From Martelella mediterranea (GTDB taxonomy: Bacteria > Pseudomonadota > Alphaproteobacteria > Rhizobiales > Rhizobiaceae), in assembly GCA_003001975.1 (NCBI GenBank), contig PVUG01000004.1:248001-312000 (forward strand): DNA of 64,000 nucleotides, in the 5' to 3' direction. This document shows positions 50,574-59,979 of this stretch, one piece after another. The first letter of the stretch is position 1. Every line of letters begins with the position of its first letter. The position numbers and the translations under genes were made by a program. The notes under the pieces are model-generated. The model had not been told where the DNA came from. It did not search any database and saw only the letters and a list, made by a program, of their open reading frames with translations.

Positions 50574-51905
50574 TCAAACGCCGCGCACCCGCGGCACGCC
50601 GTCGCCCTCCAGGAGCAAAGCCGTCAGTGCCCAGACCAGCGCATCCAGCCGGTCAGGCGAGCGTCCGGCGGAAAGCCCATCCGGCCCGAAATCGCACATC
50701 TGGTCGACGAGCCGGGCAAAATGCCCCGCATGGCGCACCCTGCCCTGCTCGTAGAGTGCCGCCACCGGTTCGGCGCGCAGAAACTTGCCGCGTTTGGCCC
50801 TGACCGTCGAAACCGGCAGGCGTTCGTCAACGCTTTTGAGCATTGCGGTCACCATATCGCCGCCCTGATTGATCTCCGCCACCACCCGGTCGGCATCGAA
50901 CCGGCGAAACGCCTCGACCACCGCCAGCGCCCATTGCGCCGGCGTCCCGCCCTCAACGGAACAGTCCGCCAGCACCAATGCGCCATCATTTTCCATGGCT
51001 CCGGCAACCACGATGCCGCAGACGGATCGGCGGCCGGAGCCCGAAGGCGGGTCGACGGCAACGACAATCCGCCCCGTCGCCATTGCATTGCGCGAAACGG
51101 CCGCCTCAAGCTCCATGCGCCGCCAGAGCCCGTCCTCGCGGTCCTCGATCAGCTCGCCGTCCAGTTCCTGGCGGCCAAGCCGCGTGCCGCCATAGCGGCT
51201 CGCAAGCGCCTTGATGAACCCTGGCGCCAGATTGGCGCGGTTATCCGCCGTCGCAATCCGCGTCAGCGCCGTATCATTCTCCGCCATCAGCTTTTTCAGC
51301 AGCGGCACGGCACGCGGCGTTGTCGTCACCATCTGGCACGGCGTTGCGCCGAGCCGCAGCCCGAACTGCAACATATCCCAGCATTCCTGGCCGTAACGCC
51401 ATTTCGCCAGCTCATCGCACCAGGCAAAATGAAACTGCGGCCCGCGCAGCGCCTCCGGGTCCTCGGAGGAAAACAGATAGGCCATGGCGCCATTCGGCCA
51501 AACCAGCCTGCGCCGCGTGATCTCGAAAACCGGTTTCATCCGCCGCGCCACCCGGCAAATGCCGGATACGCCGTCAATCATCACCTCGCGGGCATCGCCC
51601 AGCGTTTCGGCCACCAGCGCCATGCGCAGATCGCTTTTCGGCCCGCCGGCAAGCGCCAGCCCATGCACCCATTCCGCCCCGGCGCGGGTCTTGCCGGAAC
51701 CGCGTCCGCCCATCAAAAGCCACGTCCGCCAGTGCCCTGCCGGCGGCAGTTGTTCCGGCCGTGCCAGAAACGACCAGTCACGCGCCAGTTCGCGGACAAA
51801 GGCATAAGGATCATACGGTGCCCGGTCCGGCCCGCTCGGCGATCCGCTTTTGCGCCAGTTCCTCGGCCCGCTTTTCAATGAGGTCGAGGAAGTGGGCTTT
51901 GGCAT
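50574..51905 (-). CDS. GTA large terminase subunit TerL (RcGTA g2)
   Basis: A 443-residue DNA-packaging ATPase and nuclease. Walker A is LLMGGRGSGKTRAGAEW (about 63-79). Walker B with catalytic Glu is QFHFAWCDELAKW. The coupling motif region is MVTTTPRAVPLLKKL. The RNase-H-like nuclease begins IVVAVDPPSGSG, with VAEINQGGDMV and DRLDALVWALTALL near the end. The start is uncertain: ATG at 51905 with AGGG 9 bases upstream overlaps the end of g1 by 95 bases, and conserved sequence begins only near APYDPYAF. Confidence 0.93.
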   Translation of the reverse strand: MPKPTSSTSLKSGPRNWRKSGSPSGPDRAPYDPYAFVRELARDWSFLARPEQLPPAGHWRTWLLMGGRGSGKTRAGAEWVHGLALAGGPKSDLRMALVAETLGDAREVMIDGVSGICRVARRMKPVFEITRRRLVWPNGAMAYLFSSEDPEALRGPQFHFAWCDELAKWRYGQECWDMLQFGLRLGATPCQMVTTTPRAVPLLKKLMAENDTALTRIATADNRANLAPGFIKALASRYGGTRLGRQELDGELIEDREDGLWRRMELEAAVSRNAMATGRIVVAVDPPSGSGRRSVCGIVVAGAMENDGALVLADCSVEGGTPAQWALAVVEAFRRFDADRVVAEINQGGDMVTAMLKSVDERLPVSTVRAKRGKFLRAEPVAALYEQGRVRHAGHFARLVDQMCDFGPDGLSAGRSPDRLDALVWALTALLLEGDGVPRVRGV

Positions 51906-52311
51906 CGTCATAGTCCCTGAGGTTGAGATCGCGCTCTTCCGCATTGCGGCGGCTTTCGGCAAGCCGGCGCTGCAGTTCGTCGGCCTTTTCCAGCGTGCGG
52001 ATGATCAGCGCCACCGCGTCGGCCGCCGCCTTCACCTCGCCGCGCACATCCGTCGCATCACCGTCTTCGGCGCGGCTCTTCTTCACCGCCGCCATCCGCA
52101 GTTTGCGGAAAAAGGCAAACTGGGCCCGCATCTCGGCCGTCAGATCGTTCAGCAAAAGCCTGAGCGCATCATCGGCATCGCCACTGCGCGCCTTCGGCTC
52201 GATCACATGATAGGCCGCATCCACACGCCGCCCGGCGAGATCGCCATCATAGCGCGGGCTGCGCGGCCAAAGCCCGAACAGCGAAATATCGCATGTCTCA
52301 TGGTCAACCAC
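51811..52311 (-). CDS. GTA small terminase subunit TerS (RcGTA g1), probable
   Basis: A 166-residue protein, first in the GTA cluster. The GTG start at 52311 is fixed by a very strong AAGGAGGT site; longer readings run back through the leader terminator. The N-terminal 60 residues (DISLFGLWPRSPRYDGD) are followed by a long charged helical region (AADAVALIIRTLEKADELQR ... HFLDLIEKRAEELAQ). RcGTA g1 is the small terminase and is also small and coiled coil rich. Identification rests on position and helical pattern. Confidence 0.75.
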   Translation of the reverse strand: MVDHETCDISLFGLWPRSPRYDGDLAGRRVDAAYHVIEPKARSGDADDALRLLLNDLTAEMRAQFAFFRKLRMAAVKKSRAEDGDATDVRGEVKAAADAVALIIRTLEKADELQRRLAESRRNAEERDLNLRDYDDAKAHFLDLIEKRAEELAQKRIAERAGPGTV

Positions 52312-52349
52312 GAAACCTCCTTCCGGCGCTCCGGCAGCCGTTCGGCAAC

Positions 52350-52376
52350 AAAAAAGCCCGGTTGGAAAACCGGGCT
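52350..52376 (-). terminator. Intrinsic terminator T1 in GTA leader
   Basis: On the minus strand AGCCCGGTT and AACCGGGCT pair over nine bases with a four-base loop and run into six T. It lies downstream of the candidate GTA promoter and 39 bases before the g1 start, so transcripts from that promoter must read through it. It could also end the upstream AhpD-like gene. Confidence 0.85.
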
Positions 52377-52450
52377 GAAAAATCGGATGATGAGCCTGAA
52401 ACCGGGTTTGGTGTCGTCTCCGACCCTCACAGATTTCCGACTGTAGATAA

Positions 52451-52479
52451 AACCTATCAAACGACCGTAACGCCGTCAA
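52451..52479 (-). promoter_or_regulatory. Candidate GTA promoter
   Basis: On the minus strand TTGACG (52479-52474), a 17-base spacer and TAGGTT (52456-52451). The expected start is near 52444, giving a 130-base leader with terminator T1. The DNA just upstream is AT-rich (52483-52510), which would suit IHF-type bending; no factor site can be named with confidence. Confidence 0.55.
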
Positions 52480-52509
52480 GGATTATTTTCCTATTATGTG
52501 ATTTTTTTC

Positions 52510-52854
52510 TCATTTTGCCGAGAACTGGTCGAAGGCTTCCATCGCGTGTGCGGAATACATCAGCGACGGTCCGCCGCCCATATAGACAGCGACCCCCAGC
52601 ACTTCCTCATATTCCGCCCGGGTCACGCCAAGCTTGACCAGCGCCTTGGCATGAAAGGCGATGCAGGGCTCGCAGCGCAGCGCCACCGCCATGCCGAGCG
52701 CGATATATTCCTTGGTCTTGGCATCAAGTGCATTCGCCTTGCAGGCAGCGCCTGCCATTGCCGAAAACCCGCTCATCGTTTCGGTTATGTCCTTGCGAAG
52801 CACGGCGGTCTGCTTCGAAACATCGACGGTCATCTGAACGTAGTCGGTAGCCAT
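52510..52854 (-). CDS. AhpD-like carboxymuconolactone-decarboxylase-family protein
   Basis: A 114-residue alpha-helical protein. The family redox motif is ALRCEPCIAFHAKALVKLG, with CxxC and the downstream His of AhpD-type peroxidase partners. KTKEYIALGMAVAL and EYEEVLGVAVYMGGGP are also typical. It probably acts as a small thiol oxidoreductase. It ends just upstream of the GTA promoter, on the same strand. Confidence 0.88.
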   Translation of the reverse strand: MATDYVQMTVDVSKQTAVLRKDITETMSGFSAMAGAACKANALDAKTKEYIALGMAVALRCEPCIAFHAKALVKLGVTRAEYEEVLGVAVYMGGGPSLMYSAHAMEAFDQFSAK

Positions 52855-52963
52855 GGGAGGATTCCTTTATATTCATACTTACGAGGATGAATACATAAAA
52901 CCCGTCCATAGCCCTGCCTTGCGCTGGATCAAGCGCGCAGGGACAAACCGGAATTGGAGCCGA

Positions 52964-53443
52964 TCAGCCGGTTTTCTCACCCGTCAGCACCGGCCATTCG
53001 ATGATGTAGTCCTCATAGTCCTCCACCGGCACCTCCATCTCGCTGACCGTCCGGTCGCGCGCGGAAATGCCGGCCTGATGCACGGTTTCGCGATCGCCGG
53101 AAACGAGATAGTGCCACCAGTAAAGGTCATGGCCTTCATGCACGAGCCGATAGGCGCAGGTCGGCGGCAGCCAGGGGATTTCCTCAACGCCCGCAAGGTC
53201 GAGCTGAATACATTCCGGCACCGTTTTCCAGCGCTCCGGATAGTCCGAACACTGGCAGCTGTGGCCGTCGAGCAGGCGACAGGCAACCGAGGTATAGGCA
53301 ATCTCGCCGGTCTCCCAGTCCTCCAGCTTGTTGAGACAGCACAGCCCGCAGCCATCGCACAGGCTCTCCCATTCGCGGTTGTTCATCTGATCGAGCCGCT
53401 TTGTCCGCCAGAACGGTTGCTGTTCCTGTGCCTTGTCGACCAT
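52964..53443 (-). CDS. YcgN-family cysteine-cluster protein
   Basis: A 159-residue UPF0260 (YcgN) protein. Many Cys are arranged as in the family: [33 protein letters not shown] and [12 protein letters not shown]. The cluster probably binds zinc or an iron-sulfur centre. Function unknown; conserved in proteobacteria. It is divergent from the ABC operon. Confidence 0.9.
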   Translation of the reverse strand: MVDKAQEQQPFWRTKRLDQMNNREWESLCDGCGLCCLNKLEDWETGEIAYTSVACRLLDGHSCQCSDYPERWKTVPECIQLDLAGVEEIPWLPPTCAYRLVHEGHDLYWWHYLVSGDRETVHQAGISARDRTVSEMEVPVEDYEDYIIEWPVLTGEKTG

Positions 53444-53678
53444 ATCCGGATCACCTTCATGTTGAAGGCCGCTATATGCGACGGCCTGTCCCGCGGTTCA
53501 ACCCGCCATCGGCGCATATGCCGAAGGTAAGCCGGCGCTGCCTTCGACCAAGGTCTTATCACTTTCGCTCAATTGCGACAATTTGACCGCTTGTTACTGT
53601 CTTCCATGCGCTTTGGAGGAAAGCGCCGCTGCACCCTGAGGAGCGTGCAGTCATCTCTGACGACTTGGGAGGAGTCCG

Positions 53679-55025
53679 ATGTCAAAATTTATCATCAACC
53701 GACGCAGCCTGCTGCGCGCGGGTGCGGCTGCCGGTGTGACACTGGCCGCACCGATGCATTTCATGCGCGGAGCCTATGCGCAGGACATGTCGTGCAACAT
53801 GCCGACCGGCAGCACCGTCACCCTCGGCTTCAACGTGCCGCAGACCGGCCCTTACGCCGATGAGGGGGCGGATGAAATGAAGGCGCTGCAGCTTGCCGCC
53901 AAGCATCTGAACGGGGAAGGCGACGGCGGTATGCTGGCCACCTTCTCCTCCAAGGCGCTGAAGGGCAACGGCATTCTCGGCAAGAAGGTCAACTACGTCA
54001 CCGGCGACACACAGACCAAATCCGATGCCGCCCGCGACAGCGCCAAGCGCATGATCGAGAAGGAAGGCGCAGTGATGATCACCGGCGGCTCATCTTCGGG
54101 CGTGGCTGTCGCCGTCCAGAGCCTCTGCCAGGACATGGGCGTGATCTTCATGGCCGGTCTCACCCACTCCAACGACACCACCGGCAAGGACAAGCGCCGC
54201 TACGGTTTCCGTCACTTCTTCAACGCCTATCAGTCGGGCGAGGCGCTCGCGCCTGTGCTCCAGCAGGAATACGGTTCCGACCGCCGCGCCTATCACCTGA
54301 CGGCCGACTACACCTGGGGCTGGACCCAGGAGGAATCGATCAAGAACGCAACGGAGGGTCTCGGCTGGGAAACCGTCCAGACCGTCAAGACGCCGGTCGG
54401 CGCCGGCGATTTCTCGCAGTACATCACCCCGGTGCTGAACTCCGGCGCAGATGTGCTGATCCTCAACCATTACGGCGGCGACATGGTCAATTCCCTGACC
54501 CAGGCCGTGCAGTTCGGTCTGAAGGACAAGCAGGTCAACGGCAAGAATTTCGAGATCGTCGTGCCGCTGTTCTCCCGCCTGATGGCGCAGGGCGCAGGCG
54601 CGGCCGCTGAAAACATTCTCGGCTCGGCCAACTGGAACTGGTCGCTCGATGATGACGGCAGCCAGGCTTTCGTCCAATCCTTCGGCGCGGAATACGGCTT
54701 CCCGCCGTCCCAGGCCGCCCACACCTGCTATGTCCAGGCCCTGCTTTATGCCGATGCCGTGGAACGCGCCGGCACCTTCTTCGCACCGGAAGTCATCAAG
54801 GCGCTGGAAGGTTTCGAGTTCGACGGCATGGGCAACGGCCCGACGCTTTACCGCGCCGCCGATCACCAGTGCATGAAGGATGTGCTGGTGGTGCGCGGCA
54901 ATCCCGATCCGCAAAGCGAGTTCGACCTTCTGGAAGTCGTCAAGGTCGTGCCGCGTGCCGATGTCGACTACGACCCGTCGATCTTCGGCGGCGAGCTCGG
55001 CCCGGATACGGCCAAGACCTGCTGA
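53679..55025 (+). CDS. Branched-chain-type ABC transporter substrate-binding protein
   Basis: A 448-residue periplasmic binding protein of the type I (Leu/Ile/Val, urea or amide) family. The N-terminus has a twin-arginine signal (NRRSLLRAGAAAGVTLAAP), so export is likely folded via Tat. The mature part begins near AQDMSC; VTLGFNVPQTGPYADEGADE is the ligand-site opening. It is larger than LivK (about 370). First gene of a five-gene operon with permeases and ATPases; the start follows GGGAGGAG. Substrate unknown. Confidence 0.88.
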   Translation: MSKFIINRRSLLRAGAAAGVTLAAPMHFMRGAYAQDMSCNMPTGSTVTLGFNVPQTGPYADEGADEMKALQLAAKHLNGEGDGGMLATFSSKALKGNGILGKKVNYVTGDTQTKSDAARDSAKRMIEKEGAVMITGGSSSGVAVAVQSLCQDMGVIFMAGLTHSNDTTGKDKRRYGFRHFFNAYQSGEALAPVLQQEYGSDRRAYHLTADYTWGWTQEESIKNATEGLGWETVQTVKTPVGAGDFSQYITPVLNSGADVLILNHYGGDMVNSLTQAVQFGLKDKQVNGKNFEIVVPLFSRLMAQGAGAAAENILGSANWNWSLDDDGSQAFVQSFGAEYGFPPSQAAHTCYVQALLYADAVERAGTFFAPEVIKALEGFEFDGMGNGPTLYRAADHQCMKDVLVVRGNPDPQSEFDLLEVVKVVPRADVDYDPSIFGGELGPDTAKTC

Positions 55026-55049
55026 TCTGAAACGATCGCTTGCATTTTC

Positions 55050-55076
55050 GGCCGGGCGTAACAATAGCGCCCGGCC
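55050..55076 (+). terminator. Hairpin between binding-protein gene and permease genes
   Basis: GGCCGGGCG and CGCCCGGCC pair over nine bases; no T-tract follows. Such hairpins after a binding-protein gene usually protect or attenuate the message, so that more binding protein than permease is made. Confidence 0.5.
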
Positions 55077-55088
55077 CTTCCGGCAACA

Positions 55089-56120
55089 GTGGAAACGCGG
55101 TCAATGGACGCCATCATCATTCAGTTTCTGAACGGCCTCGACAAGGGCGCAGCCTATTCGCTGATCGCCCTTGGCCTGACGCTGGTCTTCGGCACGCTCG
55201 GCGTGGTCAATTTCGCCCATGGCGCGCTGTTCATGCTCGGTGCGTTTTGCGCCGTCACCTTCAATGCCCTTCTGACATGGCCGGTCCAGCCGCCCAAGGC
55301 GGAAGGCGCCCTGTTCGCACCGCGCCCCGTGCCCTACATGGAATATGCCTTCGGTGATTTCGGCGCGGCCATGATCAACTGGTCGGTTCCGCTCTCGATC
55401 CTGCTGGCCATCCCGGTCATGCTCATCATCGGGCTTGTCATGGAACGCGGGCTGATCCGCTTTTTCTACAAGCGCCCCCACGCCGACCAGATTCTGGTGA
55501 CCTTCGGGCTGGCCATCGTCCTGCAGGAGATCATCAAGAAGATCTACGGCGCCAACCCCGTGCCGCAGGCCGCCCCCGACGCCTTTGCCGGCACCGCCAA
55601 TATCGCCGCCTGGTTCGGCATGGCCGATGCCTTCATCGTCTATCCCTGGTGGCGGCTGATCTACTTCCTGTTCGCAGCCCTGGTCATCGGCGCGGTCTTT
55701 GCCTTCCTGCAATTCACCACCTACGGCATGGTGGTGCGCGCCGGCATGCGTGACCGCGAGACCGTCGGTCTGCTCGGCATCGACATCGAGAAGCGCTTCA
55801 CCGTCGTCTTCGGCATCGCCGCCGTCGTCGCAGGTCTTGCCGGCGTGATGTACACGCCGATCCTGCCGCCGAACTATCATCTCGGCATGGATTTCCTGGT
55901 GCTGAGCTTCGTCGTCGTCGTGGTCGGCGGCATGGGTTCCCTGCCCGGCGCCATCGTTGCCGGTTTCACGCTTGGCATCCTGCAATCCTTCGCCTCGATG
56001 AACGAGGTCAAATCCATCATCCCCGGTATCGACCAGGTGATCATCTACCTCGTTGCCGTCATCATTCTCTTGACCATGCCGCGCGGGCTCATGGGCCGCC
56101 GTGGCGTGATGGAGGACTAA
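55089..56120 (+). CDS. livH: ABC transporter permease, LivH type
   Basis: A 343-residue inner-membrane permease with about eight or nine TM helices. It has the family opening [20 protein letters not shown] and [13 protein letters not shown]. The coupling-helix region [17 protein letters not shown] is near 230. [16 protein letters not shown] is the typical C-terminal motif. An insertion of about 35 residues after the second helix ([15 protein letters not shown]) makes it longer than E. coli LivH (308). Start preferred at 55104 or 55089. Confidence 0.87.
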   Translation: METRSMDAIIIQFLNGLDKGAAYSLIALGLTLVFGTLGVVNFAHGALFMLGAFCAVTFNALLTWPVQPPKAEGALFAPRPVPYMEYAFGDFGAAMINWSVPLSILLAIPVMLIIGLVMERGLIRFFYKRPHADQILVTFGLAIVLQEIIKKIYGANPVPQAAPDAFAGTANIAAWFGMADAFIVYPWWRLIYFLFAALVIGAVFAFLQFTTYGMVVRAGMRDRETVGLLGIDIEKRFTVVFGIAAVVAGLAGVMYTPILPPNYHLGMDFLVLSFVVVVVGGMGSLPGAIVAGFTLGILQSFASMNEVKSIIPGIDQVIIYLVAVIILLTMPRGLMGRRGVMED

Positions 56121-56124
56121 CCGA

Positions 56125-57270
56125 ATGTTTGCCAATCTTTCGCGCAACGACTGGCTGCTGTTCATCGTGTTTTCGGTGATCGTGCTTCTGGCGCCGATCC
56201 TGTTCATGCCGCTGGGAGCCGCCTATCCCGCATTGCTGCAGAAATTCGCGATCTTCGGGATTTTCGCCATCGGCTTCAACATCCTGTTCGGGCTGACGGG
56301 CTATCTTTCCTTCGGTCACGCCGCCTTTCTGGGCGTCGGCTCCTATGCCGCCGTCTGGTCGTTCAAGCTTTTCACCATGAACGCCATTCCGGCGATCATC
56401 TTCGCCATGATCTGTTCGGGCCTGTTTGCGGCCGTTATCGGCTATGTCAGCCTGCGCCGGTCCGGCATCTATTTCTCGATCCTCACGCTCGCCTTCGCGC
56501 AGATGAGCTACAATCTCGCCTATTCTGTGCTGACCCCGATCACCAACGGTGAAACCGGCCTGCAACTGTCGCAAAACGACCCGCGCATCATTGACCATAT
56601 GTTTCTGACACCGGGCGAAGGCCTGCCCTCACCGGATTTCTTCGGGATTGAGCTTCAGGGCTATGCCGGCTTTTACTTCTGTGCCATCGCCCTTCTGGTC
56701 TGCTTCTTCATCACGCTCAGGATCTTCCGCTCGCCCTTCGGCATGATGCTGAAGGCGGTGAAGTCCAACCAGAACCGGATGATGTATACCGGCTTCAACA
56801 CCCGCCCCTATCTGCGGTCCGCCTTCATCATCTCCGGCATGTTCGCAGGTCTTGCCGGCGCGCTGATGGCCGTCACCGATCCGCTGGCGGGTGCTGAACG
56901 CATGCAGTGGACGGCCTCGGGCGAAGTGGTGCTGATGACCATTCTCGGCGGTGTCGGCACGCTGCTCGGCCCGGTCATCGGCGCCGTCGTGATCAAATAT
57001 TTCGAAAACATCTTTTCCTCGTTCAACGATGCCGCGCTGCACGGCGCGCTGTCGGCCCTGCCCGACGTGATCGAGACGCCGCTTGTCGGACTGTTGTCGC
57101 TGTTCGTCGGCGATGGCTGGCACCTGACGCTTGGTCTCATCTTCATGGCGATCGTCATCTTCCTGCCCGGCGGCATCATGGAAGGCGCCAAACGCCTGCG
57201 TGTCCGCTTCTTCGGTGGCGGCGGCGGTCGCAAGGCGCAGTCGGCCGCAAAAATCCAGCCCGCGGAGTAG
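56125..57270 (+). CDS. livM: ABC transporter permease, LivM type
   Basis: A 381-residue permease with about ten TM helices. It has [20 protein letters not shown], the LivM hallmark, [20 protein letters not shown] (coupling region) and [16 protein letters not shown]. It starts 4 bases after livH and ends 4 bases before the ATPase gene. Confidence 0.88.
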   Translation: MFANLSRNDWLLFIVFSVIVLLAPILFMPLGAAYPALLQKFAIFGIFAIGFNILFGLTGYLSFGHAAFLGVGSYAAVWSFKLFTMNAIPAIIFAMICSGLFAAVIGYVSLRRSGIYFSILTLAFAQMSYNLAYSVLTPITNGETGLQLSQNDPRIIDHMFLTPGEGLPSPDFFGIELQGYAGFYFCAIALLVCFFITLRIFRSPFGMMLKAVKSNQNRMMYTGFNTRPYLRSAFIISGMFAGLAGALMAVTDPLAGAERMQWTASGEVVLMTILGGVGTLLGPVIGAVVIKYFENIFSSFNDAALHGALSALPDVIETPLVGLLSLFVGDGWHLTLGLIFMAIVIFLPGGIMEGAKRLRVRFFGGGGGRKAQSAAKIQPAE

Positions 57271-57274
57271 AACC

Positions 57275-58042
57275 ATGGCAGAGAAAAATATCGTTTTGCA
57301 CGTTGCCGATGTTCACAAGAGCTTCGGAGGCCTGCGCGCCCTCTCCGACGTCGACCTCGAGGTTGAAAGCGGCAAGGTCCATGCCATTATCGGGCCGAAC
57401 GGCGCCGGCAAGTCGACCCTGCTCAATGTCTGCATCGGCCGCATCAAGCCAAGCCACGGCCATGTGATCTTCGACGGACAGACGCTCGACCGGCACGAAC
57501 CGCACGAAATCAACCAGATGGGTGTATCGCGCGTGTTCCAGACCCCGGAAATCTTTCCGGACCTGACGCTGATCGAAAACGTCATGATCCCGGCATTCGC
57601 CCGGCGCGACGGCGCCTTCCGGCTGAACGCCGTCAGGGCGCTTTCCGGCGAGAAGGAAATCCGCGACGAGGCGGAATTCATGCTCGAGGATATCGGCCTT
57701 TCCGCCCGCCGCCATCATGAGGCCGGCTCGCTGTCGCGCGGCGACAAGCGCCGGCTGGAACTGGCCATGTGTCTGATCCAGAAACCGAAACTGCTGCTGC
57801 TCGACGAGCCGACCGCCGGCATGGCGCGCCACGACACCAACATGACCATCGAGCTGTTGCAGCGCATCAAGGCCCGCGGCATGACCAAGGTGATCATCGA
57901 ACATGACATGCATGTCGTGTTTTCGCTTGCCGACAAGATCTCGGTTCTTGCCCAGGGCCGCATCATCGCCGAAGGTTCTCCCGATGAGGTCCGTGGCAAT
58001 CCGAAGGTCCGGGAAGCCTATCTCGGGGAGGCTCACGAATGA
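57275..58042 (+). CDS. livG: ABC transporter ATPase, LivG type
   Basis: A 255-residue ATPase. Walker A is IGPNGAGKSTLLNV (about 39-52), the signature reads LSRGDKRRLELAM (Asp for the usual Glu/Gln region) and Walker B is LLLLDEPTAGMARHD. The H-loop is in VIIEHDMHVVFSLADKI. Start at 57275; the longer frame overlaps livM. Confidence 0.9.
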   Translation: MAEKNIVLHVADVHKSFGGLRALSDVDLEVESGKVHAIIGPNGAGKSTLLNVCIGRIKPSHGHVIFDGQTLDRHEPHEINQMGVSRVFQTPEIFPDLTLIENVMIPAFARRDGAFRLNAVRALSGEKEIRDEAEFMLEDIGLSARRHHEAGSLSRGDKRRLELAMCLIQKPKLLLLDEPTAGMARHDTNMTIELLQRIKARGMTKVIIEHDMHVVFSLADKISVLAQGRIIAEGSPDEVRGNPKVREAYLGEAHE

Positions 58043-58809
58043 ACATGGCCATGGAAAAACGCAATTTCGCCGGGGAGCAGGTCAACGTGTCGGAAACAGT
58101 CAATGATGCCTTTCTGTCGGTGCGCGACATTCATGCCTGGTATGGCGAAAGCTATATCGTGCAGGGCGTGTCCTTCGACATCAGGAAGGGCGAGGTGCTT
58201 TCGCTTCTCGGCCGCAATGGTGCCGGCAAGACCACGACACTTCGAACACTCGCCCGCCTCGACAGCCCGACCCTCAGCCAGGGCGAAATCTGGCTTGACG
58301 GCGAGCCGCTGCACAACAAGCGCGCCTTTCAGGCTGCACGCGCCGGCGTCCAGCTTGTGCCGGAAGACCGGCGGATCATCGGCGGGCTTTCGGTGGAGGA
58401 AAACCTGACGCTGGCCCAGGTTGCCGGCGACAAGGGCTGGTCGGTCGAGGAAATCTATGACCGCTTTCCCCGCCTTGCCGAACGCCGCAATCAGGAAGCC
58501 GTCACCCTTTCCGGCGGCGAACAGCAGATGCTGGCGGTCGCCCGCGCGCTGGCCCGCAAGATCAAGATCCTGTTTCTGGACGAACCTTACGAAGGGCTCG
58601 CCCCGGTGATTGTCCAGGAAATCGAGAAGATCGTCGGCCAGATCCGCGATCTCGGCATCACCACCATCATCGTCGAACAGAACGCCGTTGCCGCCCTCCG
58701 ATTGTCCGACCGCGCGGTGATCATGGATACCGGCGAGGTCGTCTTTTCCGGCAGCGCCCAGGATGTGCTCGACAATGCCGAACTGCGCGAGGAATATCTG
58801 GCGATCTGA
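58039..58809 (+). CDS. livF: ABC transporter ATPase, LivF type
   Basis: A 256-residue ATPase. Walker A is LLGRNGAGKTTTLRTL, the signature TLSGGEQQMLAVARAL and Walker B ILFLDEPYEGLAP. The N-terminus is about 25 residues longer than usual (MNMAMEKRNFAGEQ). The first ATG overlaps the livG stop (ATGA); internal Met are alternatives. Confidence 0.9.
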   Translation: MNMAMEKRNFAGEQVNVSETVNDAFLSVRDIHAWYGESYIVQGVSFDIRKGEVLSLLGRNGAGKTTTLRTLARLDSPTLSQGEIWLDGEPLHNKRAFQAARAGVQLVPEDRRIIGGLSVEENLTLAQVAGDKGWSVEEIYDRFPRLAERRNQEAVTLSGGEQQMLAVARALARKIKILFLDEPYEGLAPVIVQEIEKIVGQIRDLGITTIIVEQNAVAALRLSDRAVIMDTGEVVFSGSAQDVLDNAELREEYLAI

Positions 58810-58817
58810 CCCGGTCG

Positions 58818-58849
58818 GACCGGCGGCGAGAATCGCCTTGCCGCCGGTC
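58818..58849 (+). terminator. Hairpin after livF
   Basis: GACCGGCGGC and GCCGCCGGTC pair perfectly over ten bases, 9 bases past the livF stop. There is no T-tract, so it may be a factor-dependent end or a 3' stabiliser. Confidence 0.4.
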
Positions 58850-59009
58850 AATACGAACAATCACCTATGGTTAACATCTTTCTAACGTTTTCCCCCTAAC
58901 CTCTTGTCAGATTGAAGACATCTATGCGTCGGGCGGGAAAACGACTGCCGTTTTTTCGACATCCCGGTGTGGCAGAGAAGAATGACATCATCCGGCGGAT
59001 AAGCTGCCG

Positions 59010-59966
59010 ATGGTCTCGTCGGGGAGTACGGCCTTGGTCGATCGTTACCGGGAACTTGAAGGGCTGAAGAATACGCGCAAGCTCGATGTCGTGCTGATGG
59101 CAACGGTCTCGAGTTTCGGAGCGCTTGAAAAACCAAGTGCTGCCGAACGCCGCCGCTTTGTCGAACTGTTTCCCCCGGTCTATGAGGCATCGACACCCGA
59201 AGCCCGGCGCCAGGCCGTGGCCGCCCTTTCCGGCCATCCCGATGTCCCGCAGGAGATCTGCCATTATATCGGCAGGCAGGAAATCGCCATCTCGGCGCCT
59301 TTCCTCGCCCGCTCGCCGGCAATTTCCGACGAAACCCTGACAGTGCTGATCGAAACCATGAGCGAGGAGCACATCCGCGCCATCATCCACCGCGCCGACC
59401 TGTCACAAAAGGTCATTCAGGCGCTGATCGGCTGCCACCGCCCGCAGGATGATGAAGTCCCGGAAGGCAATTTCGATGTCCGCACCGGTTCGCGCGACGA
59501 AAGCGAGGTCTTGCGCCAGACGCTGAAGGCAATGGCGGCCAAAGCGGGCAGCGCAGCCGAAGACAGACTTGGCCTTTCGACACTTTCGGAGCTGCAGACC
59601 GCACTGCTTGTCCGCTTTGCCCGGCGCGGAGAAGGCACGCTGTTTCTCGAAACATTTGCCCGCGCCCTTGGCGGCGACCGCGTGCTTGCCGCCGAAGTCC
59701 TGTCAGAGGCGAGCGGCCGGCGTCTCGGTGTCGCGCTCATCGCGCTCGGCATGACGAAGGATGATACGACCTACGTGCTGCCGCGCATCGCACCCGACCT
59801 TGCCGGCGACAGACAGAACAATGAAGATGCGGCGGAAAAACTCGTCGACAGCCTGCAGCCGACTGCCTGTATCGAGGAATTGCTGGCATGGCAGAACAGG
59901 CGCGCCGAAGAGGAAAAAGCCGCCAGCGAAAACGCCCCGCGGCGTCAGACCCGGCGCTCTGCCTGA
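59010..59966 (+). CDS. DUF2336 protein
   Basis: A 318-residue cytoplasmic protein of the alphaproteobacterial DUF2336 family. The core is a HEAT-like helical repeat region (FVELFPPVYEASTPEARRQA, ISAPFLARSPAISDETL, VLIETMSEEHIRAIIHR). No catalytic motif is visible and the function is unknown. A Lys/Arg/Glu-rich tail ends the protein. It is convergent with the DUF1491 gene. Confidence 0.8.
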   Translation: MVSSGSTALVDRYRELEGLKNTRKLDVVLMATVSSFGALEKPSAAERRRFVELFPPVYEASTPEARRQAVAALSGHPDVPQEICHYIGRQEIAISAPFLARSPAISDETLTVLIETMSEEHIRAIIHRADLSQKVIQALIGCHRPQDDEVPEGNFDVRTGSRDESEVLRQTLKAMAAKAGSAAEDRLGLSTLSELQTALLVRFARRGEGTLFLETFARALGGDRVLAAEVLSEASGRRLGVALIALGMTKDDTTYVLPRIAPDLAGDRQNNEDAAEKLVDSLQPTACIEELLAWQNRRAEEEKAASENAPRRQTRRSA

Positions 59967-59979
59967 CATTCAGGACGGC

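Noticed and set aside
37545-52479. Intact prophage
   Set aside because: No integrase, repressor, replication or excision genes and no attachment repeats are visible; gene order, short tape measure and TIM-barrel fibre protein match a GTA instead.
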